Source: Aplectana chamaeleonis (lineage: Eukaryota > Nematoda > Chromadorea > Rhabditida > Cosmocercidae). Taken from it: a DNA stretch of 64,000 nt. Within the stretch, counting starts at the first letter, position 1. The number at the start of each line of letters is the position of its first letter. A model generated the notes under the pieces. The model saw nothing but the letters and a program-made list of their open reading frames with translations. It was not told the DNA's origin and did not search any database. The position numbers were made by a program, and so were the translations under genes. This document shows positions 11,404-22,000 of the stretch, piece after piece. The DNA lies in contig JAPDOI010001557.1 of assembly GCA_029168955.1 (NCBI GenBank), positions 1 through 64,000 of the forward strand, written 5' to 3'.

Positions 11404-12384
11404 AAGGCACTGTTCACGATGAACTTCATCCTCGAATTTTCCATGACAAAGGCTTCTCGTGGCTCTCAAGGCTCATTCATAGCTGGTCGCTTCGACTTGA
11501 AGTCGAAGCGACCAACAAAACTGCCGCGATTTGAAATTGCTGGAAGAAGCGATTTCAAATCGCTTCGTCCACTGATTTCGAGTCGCTTGGGCGGTCGCAG
11601 TTTTGCGTAAAAAATACGGACAATTGCGGACAACGCCGCAGGAATTAAAAAAAAAACATTTTTTTCGGTTTTTGCTGACTCCTCCTGATTTTTTGTGACT
11701 TCGGTGCCTTAATCTTCTAAATAAATTAGTCTTGCATAGTTTTCTAACAAAAACATGATTTCAAAAAACGACGGGATGGAATTTGCTTGCACAGCAACAT
11801 AAAACTTCAACTGACGTTAGTAATTGCCGAATGCTCTGCATGAAATGTGATTTCTGGGTAGCCTTATTGAACCTTCTCATCTCTATATTCGTTAATGTGT
11901 AAAAACTACTCGTTTTTCCCTTTCACATGCCGTCTTTTATGTGGGTGAGCTCTGACGTCCGCAATTTGGCGCCGAATACATCACGTCCTGACGAAAGATT
12001 ACGGCCTAGTCGCTTCGACTAGACGAATCGCTTCCATCATGGAAGCGACGCGACTAGTCGAAGCGACCTAACAAAATCAAGCAGGTCGCTTCGACCAGCT
12101 ATGAAATACCCCAGTCGCTCGGCGATCGTGACTGAAACTGCAAACTGTTCCAGCCCGTCGCGACTCAGTGCAAGATCTGTTGTCGCGACGGGTTTTGTAG
12201 CGACCAGCTATGAATGAGCCTTCAGAAGCAGAACAGTCTCAAGTATCATTTCTCATTTTGTTACTCGAAGGCGTGGGAAATACAGGCTTGCAAGACGGAA
12301 ATCCTCAAATGCTGTCATCCCGGATATTTTTCCAGTGCTTCAAACGTCGTTGACGACATGGTAAGGTCTGGTGCGGTCCTATTT
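11404..12384. mobile_element. TTAA-type element (family A-like), interrupted by a nested insertion
   Basis: It starts AGGCACTGTTCACGATGAAC. The next ~65 bp are an inverted match to 12845-12909. The copy is split by the 11469-12221 element and resumes at 12222 with AGAAGCAGAACAG, which also occurs inverted at about 12840. The right limit is unclear and the piece looks truncated. Confidence 0.5.
11469..12221. mobile_element. 753-bp palindromic element with 3-bp TCA target duplication
   Basis: Perfect terminal inverted repeats of about 23 bp start AGGCTCATTCATAGCTGGTC. TCA flanks both sides (11466-11468 and 12222-12224). The uninterrupted sequence, with a single TCA, survives in inverted orientation at 12853-12855, which confirms the duplication. 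Inside are palindromes built from GGTCGCTTCGAC and AGTCGAAGCGACC words. A 3-bp duplication fits PIF/Harbinger-type DNA transposons among others. No transposase is encoded. Confidence 0.82.
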
Positions 12385-12426
12385 ACGCTGCTATCTCGAC
12401 CACGTTTGTGAACGTATACGCTGCCT
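12385..12426. mobile_element. Terminal fragment of TTAA-type family P
   Basis: CCACGTTTGTGAACGTATAC followed by GCTGCCT and TTAA matches the right end of family P (41600-41634 and 53240-53275). It abuts the family A copy at 12431 through a single shared TTAA. Confidence 0.5.
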
Positions 12427-12430
12427 TTAA

Positions 12431-12909
12431 AGGTAGTGTTCACGATAAGAATCGTTTTTCTGCTTTTCCGCCTTTCTTGAACACGTTCCCATTCTGATCT
12501 AAATGATGTCTCTAAAATCGTACAGGACCTTCTGGGAACGGAGTTATGGTTCCTCAATAACTGAGCTAGAAAAGCATGGTGGACGAGTTGTCCGAGGCTT
12601 GTAACTTCCGTATTTTGCAGCTAATGTATGCGAGCTGACCTGAGTAAAGAGAGAAGTTGAGAGTGAAGGAAAAAATGTGGCTTTTGATTGAAAACCATAG
12701 CTCATCTCACGATTTCGAGTGTTCCATTGTTCACGTCGAGGGACGGAAAGGGGCCGGACTTGCCCAAAGCGGCGGGGTTTGCCCACTTTTCTAAGCCGTT
12801 TTGCGGCTCCTGGGTAGCTTTTCGTCTCGTTTCTTCGACGCTGTTCTGCTTCTGAGAGCCACGTTTGTCATGGAAAATTCGAGGATGAAGTTTATGGTGA
12901 TCAGTGCCT
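12431..12909. mobile_element. TTAA-type MITE (family A), 479 bp
   Basis: It begins AGGTAGTGTTCACGATAAGA after TTAA (12427-12430) and ends GATCAGTGCCT before TCAA, a decayed TTAA. Its first half is the inverted equivalent of the right half of 6162-6646, including CGGACAACTCGTCCACCATG and its complement. No ORF of note. Confidence 0.72.
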
Positions 12910-12914
12910 TCAAA

Positions 12915-14023
12915 CAATGAGTGAATTTCACGCAATGAATCGCCGCGCTATTCACTCACCTTTCTATCTCTAATTCTCTCGAAATAACAATACTTATGAA
13001 CTGAATGTGAATCAGTATAAGCATTTCAGGGTTTGAACTACTAGCAACGTTTAAGCAAGATGAGCCATGGCCGGTATCTACCATCTATGCAGATTTTCAT
13101 CTACCCAATGGAACTTACGTCCAAGATACATACGTGTTGAAGAAACTATAATGAAACCTTCCCTGTTTTGCTGTAGGCTATTCCTTTTAATCATTACTAA
13201 TAATAATTGTATAAAACTGTTTTCTGTGGAAGCTCTGAGGTTTTAAGTATGAATGACTTTTTGTTTTTTAGTTACTTCATTATTTGTTCGTCTTCCGAGA
13301 GCCAAAACGTTTTCTGGAATGTTGAGAAGGTTTCGCTGTGCTGTTACTCTCATTTCACAGCAAGCTCGTCAGTGACGCCAGGCAGTAGAGCAAGGACGGT
13401 TCGCCGATGGCATGCGCGGAATGGAAGGTGCCTAGACTGGCAAAGTGCGACACGCGCGGCGCTCCAGCGACCACGCGAACGCAGCGGCTCTTCGTGGTGC
13501 ACGCCGCACGTTCCAGCCGAACTGCTCCTGAGCACCTCCAATTTTGTAAGTCAGTTTCTCGGATCAGGAGGGCCCGGAAATTTGGCGCAGCATTTTAGAT
13601 ATCATGAAAAGTTTCGTTTGAACATCAAAATTTCCTTCCAGTGGGGGAGGGGGCGTCGGGCCAAATTCAGCTATTTCGCTATTTTCGAAATGTGACAAAT
13701 GGTCCTCAGATTCGTGATCAGCACCTGCGGAACCTCGTGCGAGGTTCCCTAGCGAGATGAACAAGCCTGGGGCAGCAGCTAAGGCCTGGGGCTTACTTGT
13801 GCGTCAACACATTTGTGTGCCTGTTTCAGTTTTTCAGCTTCCAGAACACGAGACAACTGAAGTTTTTTATTCAATCAGTATAAATACACCGAGAACGTGT
13901 TATCAAAAAATGAGTGAGAGGGTGTCCACACGTAAGCGCGTAAGCATACCGGATCGCCAGGACAAACAACTTAAATACCACTAGGAAACTCTACCGGTTA
14001 CACTTCACATGGATTGAGTAATA
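12915..14023. other. Unassigned, includes GC-rich open block
   Basis: 13380-13560 is GC-rich and open in several frames on both strands, which usually reflects composition rather than coding. An open frame (13207-13695, plus) has no recognisable domain. No splice-bounded exon matching the myosin gene was found here. Confidence 0.35.
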
Positions 14024-14027
14024 TTAA

Positions 14028-14486
14028 AGGCATCGTTCGCGCTGGAAATCAATTTTCATTTTTCGGGCTCAATTTCATGATTGAGCCCGGTAGACCACAC
14101 TGGTAAACTTTGGTGCGTCAAAAACGCTGGGCAATGAGGTTGGAAGGCGTCAAAGATGAAGGTCCGACACCAATTCTCACCAGTCATTTAGCACTTTTTC
14201 CTAGAATGTTGGTGCGACCGTAAGATAACATGAAAAATAGTTACGGCACGAACTCCACATGCAGAAAAACTCCGAAAATGACGGTGACGAGGCCTCCAAA
14301 AGCAGAAAAACTTCAAAAAGGATTTTGGCGCGAAATTCAAATTCGTATTTACAATGTGTTCCGATTGACTTTTCATTACAAATGAAGGTTTTTCATGGGC
14401 CCCTTCGACATTTTCGTTCACTAGAGAGGCCAAGCTACACAAAAACATGAAAAAATCATATACGGTTTTTTGCGCGTACGATGCCT
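14028..14486. mobile_element. TTAA-type MITE (family A variant), 459 bp
   Basis: The ends AGGCATCGTTCGCGC (left) and GCGCGTACGATGCCT (right) are inverted with TTAA on both sides (14024-14027 and 14487-14490). The end sequence differs from other family A members, so it is a subfamily. Confidence 0.78.
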
Positions 14487-14490
14487 TTAA

Positions 14491-15900
14491 ATGAAAAAAT
14501 TTTGTTTGACTGAATCACAATTATCATGTCAAGAAGTAGACCAACCGAAGTGAGCTCTGCGCACAAACGTCCCCGTCATAGTCGGCCGAAGGCAGAACTG
14601 AGTCTTCCTCTCCCGTCTGTAGTGATCCTGCGCCGTCCTGCATGGCCCCTAGCGTGTCGCATGCATGCCCATCGACTGTGCAGGAGTAATCGAGCGCACT
14701 GCGGCCGGCTCAGTCCGGTTACAACAGGGAAATTTCCATCTCAGTGAGCAATGTATTACAAGCGTATCGACCGGGACGGCCACGGATGGCACAGGCGTGC
14801 TCAATCCGGCCACAAACGCCACATCCTGGACTTTTTCACCCGATTCGCATGATACAGATGCTTATCGATCTGGCTGGCTGCAGCCGATCGGCCGACTAGG
14901 ACGGGGGCCAGAGATAGAACGGGCGGCGGGGTGACTGAACAGCATTCGCGACAGTCTGCTATAGCAGCGTCGCCGAAAATTTTGGGCAGTTGCGAGCTTC
15001 GCATCGCCATCTGGATAGGTACCCTGCAATCACCAAATATTCTTATCCTGTTTACCCATTTTCGACTGCGCTTGGAAATCTAAGAAGAATGGTAATTTAC
15101 CTTGAAAAACTTCAAAATTACAAGCAGGTGCTGAAAGGGAAGCGAAAAAAATGTAACCAGAATAGCGGCGAGGAGCTATTTCGAAGCGTTGAATGATAAC
15201 AACGAAGGTGAGAGCTCTCAAACGTTGTGGAATGAGAACGTCTTCATACCCAGTGGCCTTCCGAAAATAGCAGGAAACGCAGAAGCACGTTTGTCTTAGG
15301 CGCGATTCGATTACAAAACAGACCCCTTACCCCGTGACTGGGTTACCAGAAGAAAATTCGCTACGGAGAAATGCCAAGGCTTTAAAAACGTCGATACTTG
15401 AATGCAGGCTGGTCAAACAACTGATCTGGATGTGCGTTCAGGCCAGAGCTCAATACGACTGATCCTCAAATTACTACCCACAATACCCTGGCTCTGAGGA
15501 GCATATTTTGATCGTCATTCAGTGCTCCTTCATATCCATTTTTACGAGTTTGTCTTGAAACGTGTTCATCGCGCTGTTCGTGTCGTCTTGTTCTGAAATT
15601 CGCAACAGTTTTCAGTGCTCCTACAGTTCTAGATTCAAAGGACGTCAACATTGAAAGTGTGGTCAGGTGAAATGGACGCACTGCTCTTATCGGAACGCTA
15701 TTCGGCTCGTACTTGCGGACAACCGCTGTTGCAGCACGCGCCGCGCAAGATGATTACACCGGGGCCGCGTGGTCCCAGGACGATTTTTCGTGCAGAGCGT
15801 GCTGCAAAAGCGATTGTCCGCAACTGCGAACCGGAATTTTTCTCCGTTAAGAACAGAATTTGGACTTTCTTTTCTGAAGCTAAATCTGTTCTAAATTTTC
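14491..15900. other. Unassigned, presumed 3' flank or intron of the myosin gene
   Basis: Several short overlapping ORFs and no domain. If the myosin gene continues 3' of the 15909-16038 exon, its remaining exons should be here or further left, but I could not identify them. Confidence 0.4.
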
Positions 15901-15908
15901 TAACTCAC

Positions 15909-16038
15909 GAGTCAATAGCTCTATCTGTTTGTACTGCCTTCGTATCTTAGCCTTTAGTGCACAGTTCTCATCGCGAGTCGTTTCCAGTTCCATCAAGGTG
16001 TTGCGGTACTGAGCTTCCAGTGTTCCACCCAAAGCTTC
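15909..16038 (-). CDS. Myosin rod exon (most 3' one found)
   Basis: The acceptor TTGTCTTTTGCAG precedes the exon and the donor GTGAGTTA follows. It reads in one frame without breaks, starting [19 protein letters not shown] and ending [12 protein letters not shown], which is charged and helical as in a coiled coil. The acceptor region is duplicated (see 16035-16090). Confidence 0.72.
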
Positions 16039-19000
16039 CTGCAAAAGACAATCTGTGAACTACTTCCTGCAAAAGACAATCTGTGAACTAAGTAGACCAG
16101 AAATATGTAAAGACCGTCCGAATAAGGCTTTACACCCACGCGGCCGGCGTGAGTGTCGGACGATCCTTGTCACGGATGCAAACGGCTGATCGGTATATTA
16201 CTCTCCTTTTGCCTAATAATCCTGCTTCAATATACCGCAATGAAGAGTTGATGGTGTGGTCGCGGTCGACACACTAACATTACGGTGGAAAACCTGGCGC
16301 TTTGCCATTTCGTCATCGATCAGCTGATATTCTGGGTTACGGTTTTTTTTTCACGCTTGTTTCTGCTTTATTTCTGTTTCTGACTCTTTTAAAATTGCGA
16401 ATAGGGGGCTTTCTTAGTGCGTGAAAAGAATTTGTCGTTTGTTTAGGCTTGGTAGTGTTTTTTTAGAAATATACTTTAAAATTTTAAAAAAATTCAAAGC
16501 GGAGCACAAACGGAAATTTCCCCGTCACGCACTAAAGCCTATTCGAAATATTGAGTGCCAGAAACAGAAATAACAAGCGTGAAAAGAAAATCTTAACTCG
16601 CTCAGAATATCAGCTGTGCAGTCGATCGATGACGAAATCTGGCAAAGCGCCAGGGACGGTAGTAATTATACTTGTTCCAAATGAAATTCATTTCGAATAT
16701 CCGACTTTTCGACTATAGTCGGATATCGCCCTTTTTCGAATATTCGACTTTTCGACTATAGTCGGATATCGTACTTTTTCGAATATTCGACTTTTCGACT
16801 GTAGTCGGATATCGCCCTTTTTCGAATATTCGACTTTTCGACTATAGTCGGATATCGTACTTTTTCGAATATTCGACTTTTCGACTATGGTCGGATATCG
16901 CACTTTTTCGAATATTCGACTTTTCGACTGTAGTCGGATGTCGCACTTTCGAATATTCGACTTTTCGACTATAGTCGGATATCGCACTTTTTCGAATATT
17001 CGACTTTTCGACTGTAGTCCGGATATCGCCCTTTTTCGAATATTCGACTTTTCGACAGTAGTCTGATATGAAACTTTTTCGAATATTCGACTTTTCGAAT
17101 AAAGTCGACTTTTTATCCGACTATGAAAATAATTGAAGTGCAAGTAACTGTTTTTCACATGAAAACACGTCGATTTCTCACTCATCCACTCGCGGGCGTT
17201 CTGACAGATCAAAGCATCACTTTCAAACCAAAATCAGACCGATACTCAGACACGCTGACGGTTGTTCAGCCAGGGTAAAAAGGCTTGTCGGTGCGACGGC
17301 GGGAGCCAAAATGGGGAGGAGTCGAATTGCCGGTTGTACCGCAGATAGAGAGAAATTCAATTCACGGAGACGGTTATTTGGCGGTGGAAAAGGGGTTGAC
17401 GGTGCAACGGCGGGGACGTGCTCTACCGTCAAATATGTGACACGTTCCGCAACTCGGACCAAAAAAGATGGGTGCGCCGGCATCAACATGTTTAGACAAA
17501 AGTATTAACATTGATAGGGACAAAAGTATTAACATTGATAGGGGTATAAAAGGCTCCTCATCTCACCGTGAGCCTCAGTCAGCTTTTCGGAGCAGGACCT
17601 GGAAGGTGACCTCGAGTCATCTTCCGGAAGATCCACCGGATACCGGAGGATAATTTTTGTCGCCGAGGAGGGCTCCCCAGGGCTCGGGGGGGGAGGGGGG
17701 TACCCAACTTTGGGGGCATCTCCCATGGTACGCAGTAGGGTGCACCCCACCGTGGACCGTGGGATCACCTCTTTGTGGGGACGCCAATAGGGACTTCCCT
17801 GGGTCCCCTCTGCGGACCCGGGAATACCCAGGATGTATTGGAAAGCGCGTGACCGGAAATCTGGTTCGGTTGTACCGCGGTGTGATATCGGTTGAATGGC
17901 GGTGGAAGATCGGTTGTCCAGCAGATGCCCCAGCCGATCAACCGACGTTCCCCCGCCGAGTAACCGCCCATGAGTCTGTGCGGTTGGACGGAGGAACAAT
18001 ATTGGTTACACGCTGGATGACCAGGGAGGGGCAACCGACATTCCCCGCGGAATAACCGCTCCCATGCCTGAGTATGACTGCTTGGTGGATGTTTAGGCGT
18101 GCCTTATAGTATTTGCCATAGGTTTCGTGGTAAGAGCTTATGTCTCGCGGAGTTTCCGTAGCTATATGCTGCTAGCGTGCTATATTCTTCCATTTAGATG
18201 TGAAAAAGGCACTTCGCAATGAATAAAGTGTGTCCAAATGGTAATGGCGGCCCACGCGGCCGGCGTGCTTGGCGAGCGGCCGTCGCATGTGCCGCCCTCG
18301 GACGAGTGTTGGATTTCAGGACGGCCCTCCTCTCCCACCGTCTGCAGAGCAGATTGATCGGCGCAGTGCTTGCTGCCAGCCGGTGCCGGCCCCGTTCGTA
18401 GTCGATGGCGATGGGGACTTTTCGCATGCCCGTCCGAGAGCGACAAACGCGACGGCCGCCTGCCAAACACGCCGGCCGCATGGGCCGCCAATCTCATTCG
18501 GACGCACCTTACGTTCGCCGATCAGTGAGGCTCCGGTTCGTCCGAAAAAACCTGCTGAGTCCGACTGAGTCCGAATGAGTCCGGAGTGGAAAAAACCTGC
18601 TGAGTCGGACTGAGTCCGGTTGCTCCCAGCGCCAACCAACTCCTCTGTGAAACACGCAATTGATAGTGACGATTATCACTTCAGCTGTGAATCGGAACGT
18701 GTTTGGTGGCTGATCTTTCTTGTTTTCAACATGTCTGAATCTGATTTCCGTATCAGCAGTACGTGGGGCAGAGCGCAGACGGCGAGAGTCGAGATGCGGC
18801 GGGACTCGGCAGGTCGCAGTCGACCGAAAAAAATGCACCCAAATCACGTGAAAAACACCTATATCGACCGGGTGGGGTGAGGATGATTTCGGTGGGACTC
18901 AGATGGTGCATTGGCCCCGCCCTTGTACGCATGAAAAATATCAGTATCGACCGGGGGATTGCGGTGGGCATCAGACGGTCGCAGTCGGACTCAGTGGGTT

Positions 19001-22000
19001 GATTTTTTTGCACCCGTCTTCCACGAATTCGATGCGTATCGACCCGGTGGGACTCAGTAGATCCACCGACTATGACGGGGGCCTCAGAGCTGTCCGATTT
19101 TCTTGTAAAGAAATTAGGTTGATTCTATACCTAACTTTGTTTTTGAAGTTGATTATTGCGGTAGAGAGCCTATCACATTTTGATTTCCTATGAAATGTCA
19201 CATATTCAGAGTTCTACTACCGTGGAGAAAAGAGCCTCTACAATTTGGGAAAAACGTAAAAACATAGAAGTTTCAAAAAAGTTGCTAGAAATAATTCTTC
19301 CCGGGAGAATCTGCTCTCTGCCGACGGGTCGCGAAATGCCTCACACGAGTACATTAGATTCCCGGGGCTTTGGAGGTATCTCGTCTAATTTTATCGCGAG
19401 AATTTACATAAACTACGGACATATCAGCCCCAGTTGGTGGAATTTTAGCTACGTCACCTTCAAGAACTAAGGAAATTCTCGCCGAGAATGCGGGAAAAAG
19501 GGTGGAAGATTCTCGCCTTGATCGATCCACCCTGTCCTGATCAGTACTATAGGGCGATCTCCGCTGCGATCGACCGCACTGCCGTTTCTTCCCACGGCCT
19601 GCAGCGTCCCAGCAGTCAAATGTATCGTTGGCACGGTCTTCCAGAGAGCGGTTCGGGGTCACCCTCCACGATCAGCCACAGAGTATCGAGTAATCGATTC
19701 GCGAGAGGACTGGACCAGCACTACGAACGGCATCCATGCGTTCAGCGTAGCCAACGCGGGATGAGATCGCTGTTCAACACAGGCTGTCGCTAATCCCATA
19801 ACATGGCTGAGCAGGCCGTTGCGGCCGGTGACCAAAATTTTACGACCCCTCTGTGGACCAAAATTTTTACAAACCCCCCCTTCTTGGGATGAAAAAAATT
19901 TCACGACCAAAATCGTGGCCCCTATAATTAGTACTAAATCTCTTTAATTTGACATCTTGAAGTCCACATAACTCGCTACCTTCGCAGAATTATTCCTTTT
20001 TTAAGCCAATCCTCGTTGGGACCGGCGTTGAGCCACAGATACAACCCGGGGGTTACCGACGCAACGGTTTTTTTTCATGGATAAAATTGAAAAAAAAAGA
20101 ATTTACTTACCACTTACTAACTACGCGACTTACTACTCCTACCTCATTCTACCTTTCCCAAGTGGTTGGAAGCTAAACGCCATTTTTTCCGAAAATTTTA
20201 CGAGCCACTCCCCCTCAAATTTTCATTTTCTTCAAAAATTACCGGAATTTCTACGACCTTCCCCGTTGCGACCTCTCGCAAGCCTGCCCTACACTGGCCC
20301 ATAAATTCTCGCAACAATTAAGGCGAGAATTCACGGGATTAGCGACAGCGAGATTAAAATAAGAGAATTTCGCCTTTGTTTTTGCGTGGAGTATGCTTAA
20401 AGCTTGCACCTTACACCTTTGATGCAGTTTATGCGGGCTTTGGCGAGCGTCGCGAGGACCGAAATTTCCTGCACTACGGAATTAGAGAGCGTAACAGGCC
20501 GCTCCTTGAAAGCACTTTGCTACCCACGGGCAGAGTTTTGAGCTGTTGAATACGAAAGGAAAACTTGACAGACGCACAGAAGGGTGCCCACAACGATCCA
20601 TCGGTCGCACGAAAATGTGTATGGTGCCTCTATAGTTTGAACACGCACCGTAGTCGTCAACAAATAGCGAAGTCTGTCAGCAACATCAATTAGGTTTCTT
20701 AAAAACGCTCCCATCGGCCACCTACACCCACAAAGTTTCTTCCAAAAGCAAATATAAATAAAAATTGTGTTTAAAGGCAGTGGTCGCGATCAAATATGCT
20801 TGTGGTCTTTTTTCTCTAAACCCTTTTGTGGGTCTCAGTAGTAGGACCTATAAGAAAAAATCGCGAAAAAACCACTGTTTTGGGCCAAATTTGAAGCCTG
20901 AACTTTCTTGTCTTTTGATGGTGTACGAGCCCACTCCACATCCTCGGCATCGGTGACCTCTTATATCAAGAACATCAGCTGGCTTGAAATTGGATTTCAA
21001 CCAATGAACCTACGGATTTATGTACAGATCTAGTCAAAAACATTGACTGAAGTGATGCTTTCATTGTTCAACTGTTTATTCGTTAAATTTGCATTTATTT
21101 CGTCCTCTGAATGTCGATGATTTTTGACTGCTCGGCATGAGACGGCGATCTTTTTCGTCATCGCTGTGCACGTGTGCACGAAACAGCTTCTTTGCGCCCT
21201 AGGAGCTCTAATTCTAGCCCGTTTTCACCGCTCTACCTTCATAGTTTTTCAGCTGTTTTTGATCTAAGCTGATTTTTGTAGTTTTTTCTATGACGTTTTT
21301 CATCGTGACCACAGCCCTTAAATAATAACTAAAATCAAATACAGATTACCGGATGAGCGTAATTATTTTCGTGGAGTGTGATTGACAAGCAGTTTTTGTA
21401 GTGAAGTTGTGAGATCCGACTTTGCGACAATGTTCGGATTTTGAACTATTCGAATATCCGACGTTTCGACTATAGTCGGATATAACCCTTTCGAATATTC
21501 GACTTTTCGACTGTAGTCGGATATCGCACTTTTTCGAATATTTGACTTTTCGACTGTAGTCGGATATCACACTTTTTCGAATATTCGACTTTTCGACTGT
21601 AGTCGGATATCGGACTTTTTCGAATATTCGACTTTTCGACAGTAGTCGGATATCGCACTTTTTCGAATATTCGACTTTTCGACTGTAGTCGGATATCGCT
21701 TTTTTTCGAATATTCGACTTTTCGACTATAGTCGGATATAGCACCTTTTCGAATATCCGACTTTTCGACTGTAGTCGGATATCGCCCTTTATCCGAATAG
21801 TCGGATACTCATCCGATTATTCGATTCGGAACAAGTATAGTAGTAATCCTTGCGAAACTACGAGTTTAATGTTGCGAGCTAGCGTTCCAAACTCGCAGAA
21901 TGAACTGATTGAAGCCGGGACCATACACGCATCGTCATGCGAGGTGTTGGGTTTCCTTGCAAAACTTCAATGCTTCAACAGGAATCGAATCCTCAGTGCT

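Noticed and set aside
13350..13600. GC-rich open frames as a further myosin exon
   Set aside because: The translations are not heptad-like and the borders lack convincing splice sites.
16690..17125. CRISPR-like array
   Set aside because: Units are contiguous with no variable spacers, and the surroundings are plainly eukaryotic. It is a satellite.
16688..17212. 174-codon open frame on the minus strand as a protein
   Set aside because: The frame cycles through a 43-bp unit (not a multiple of three) and merely reflects a stop-free repeat.
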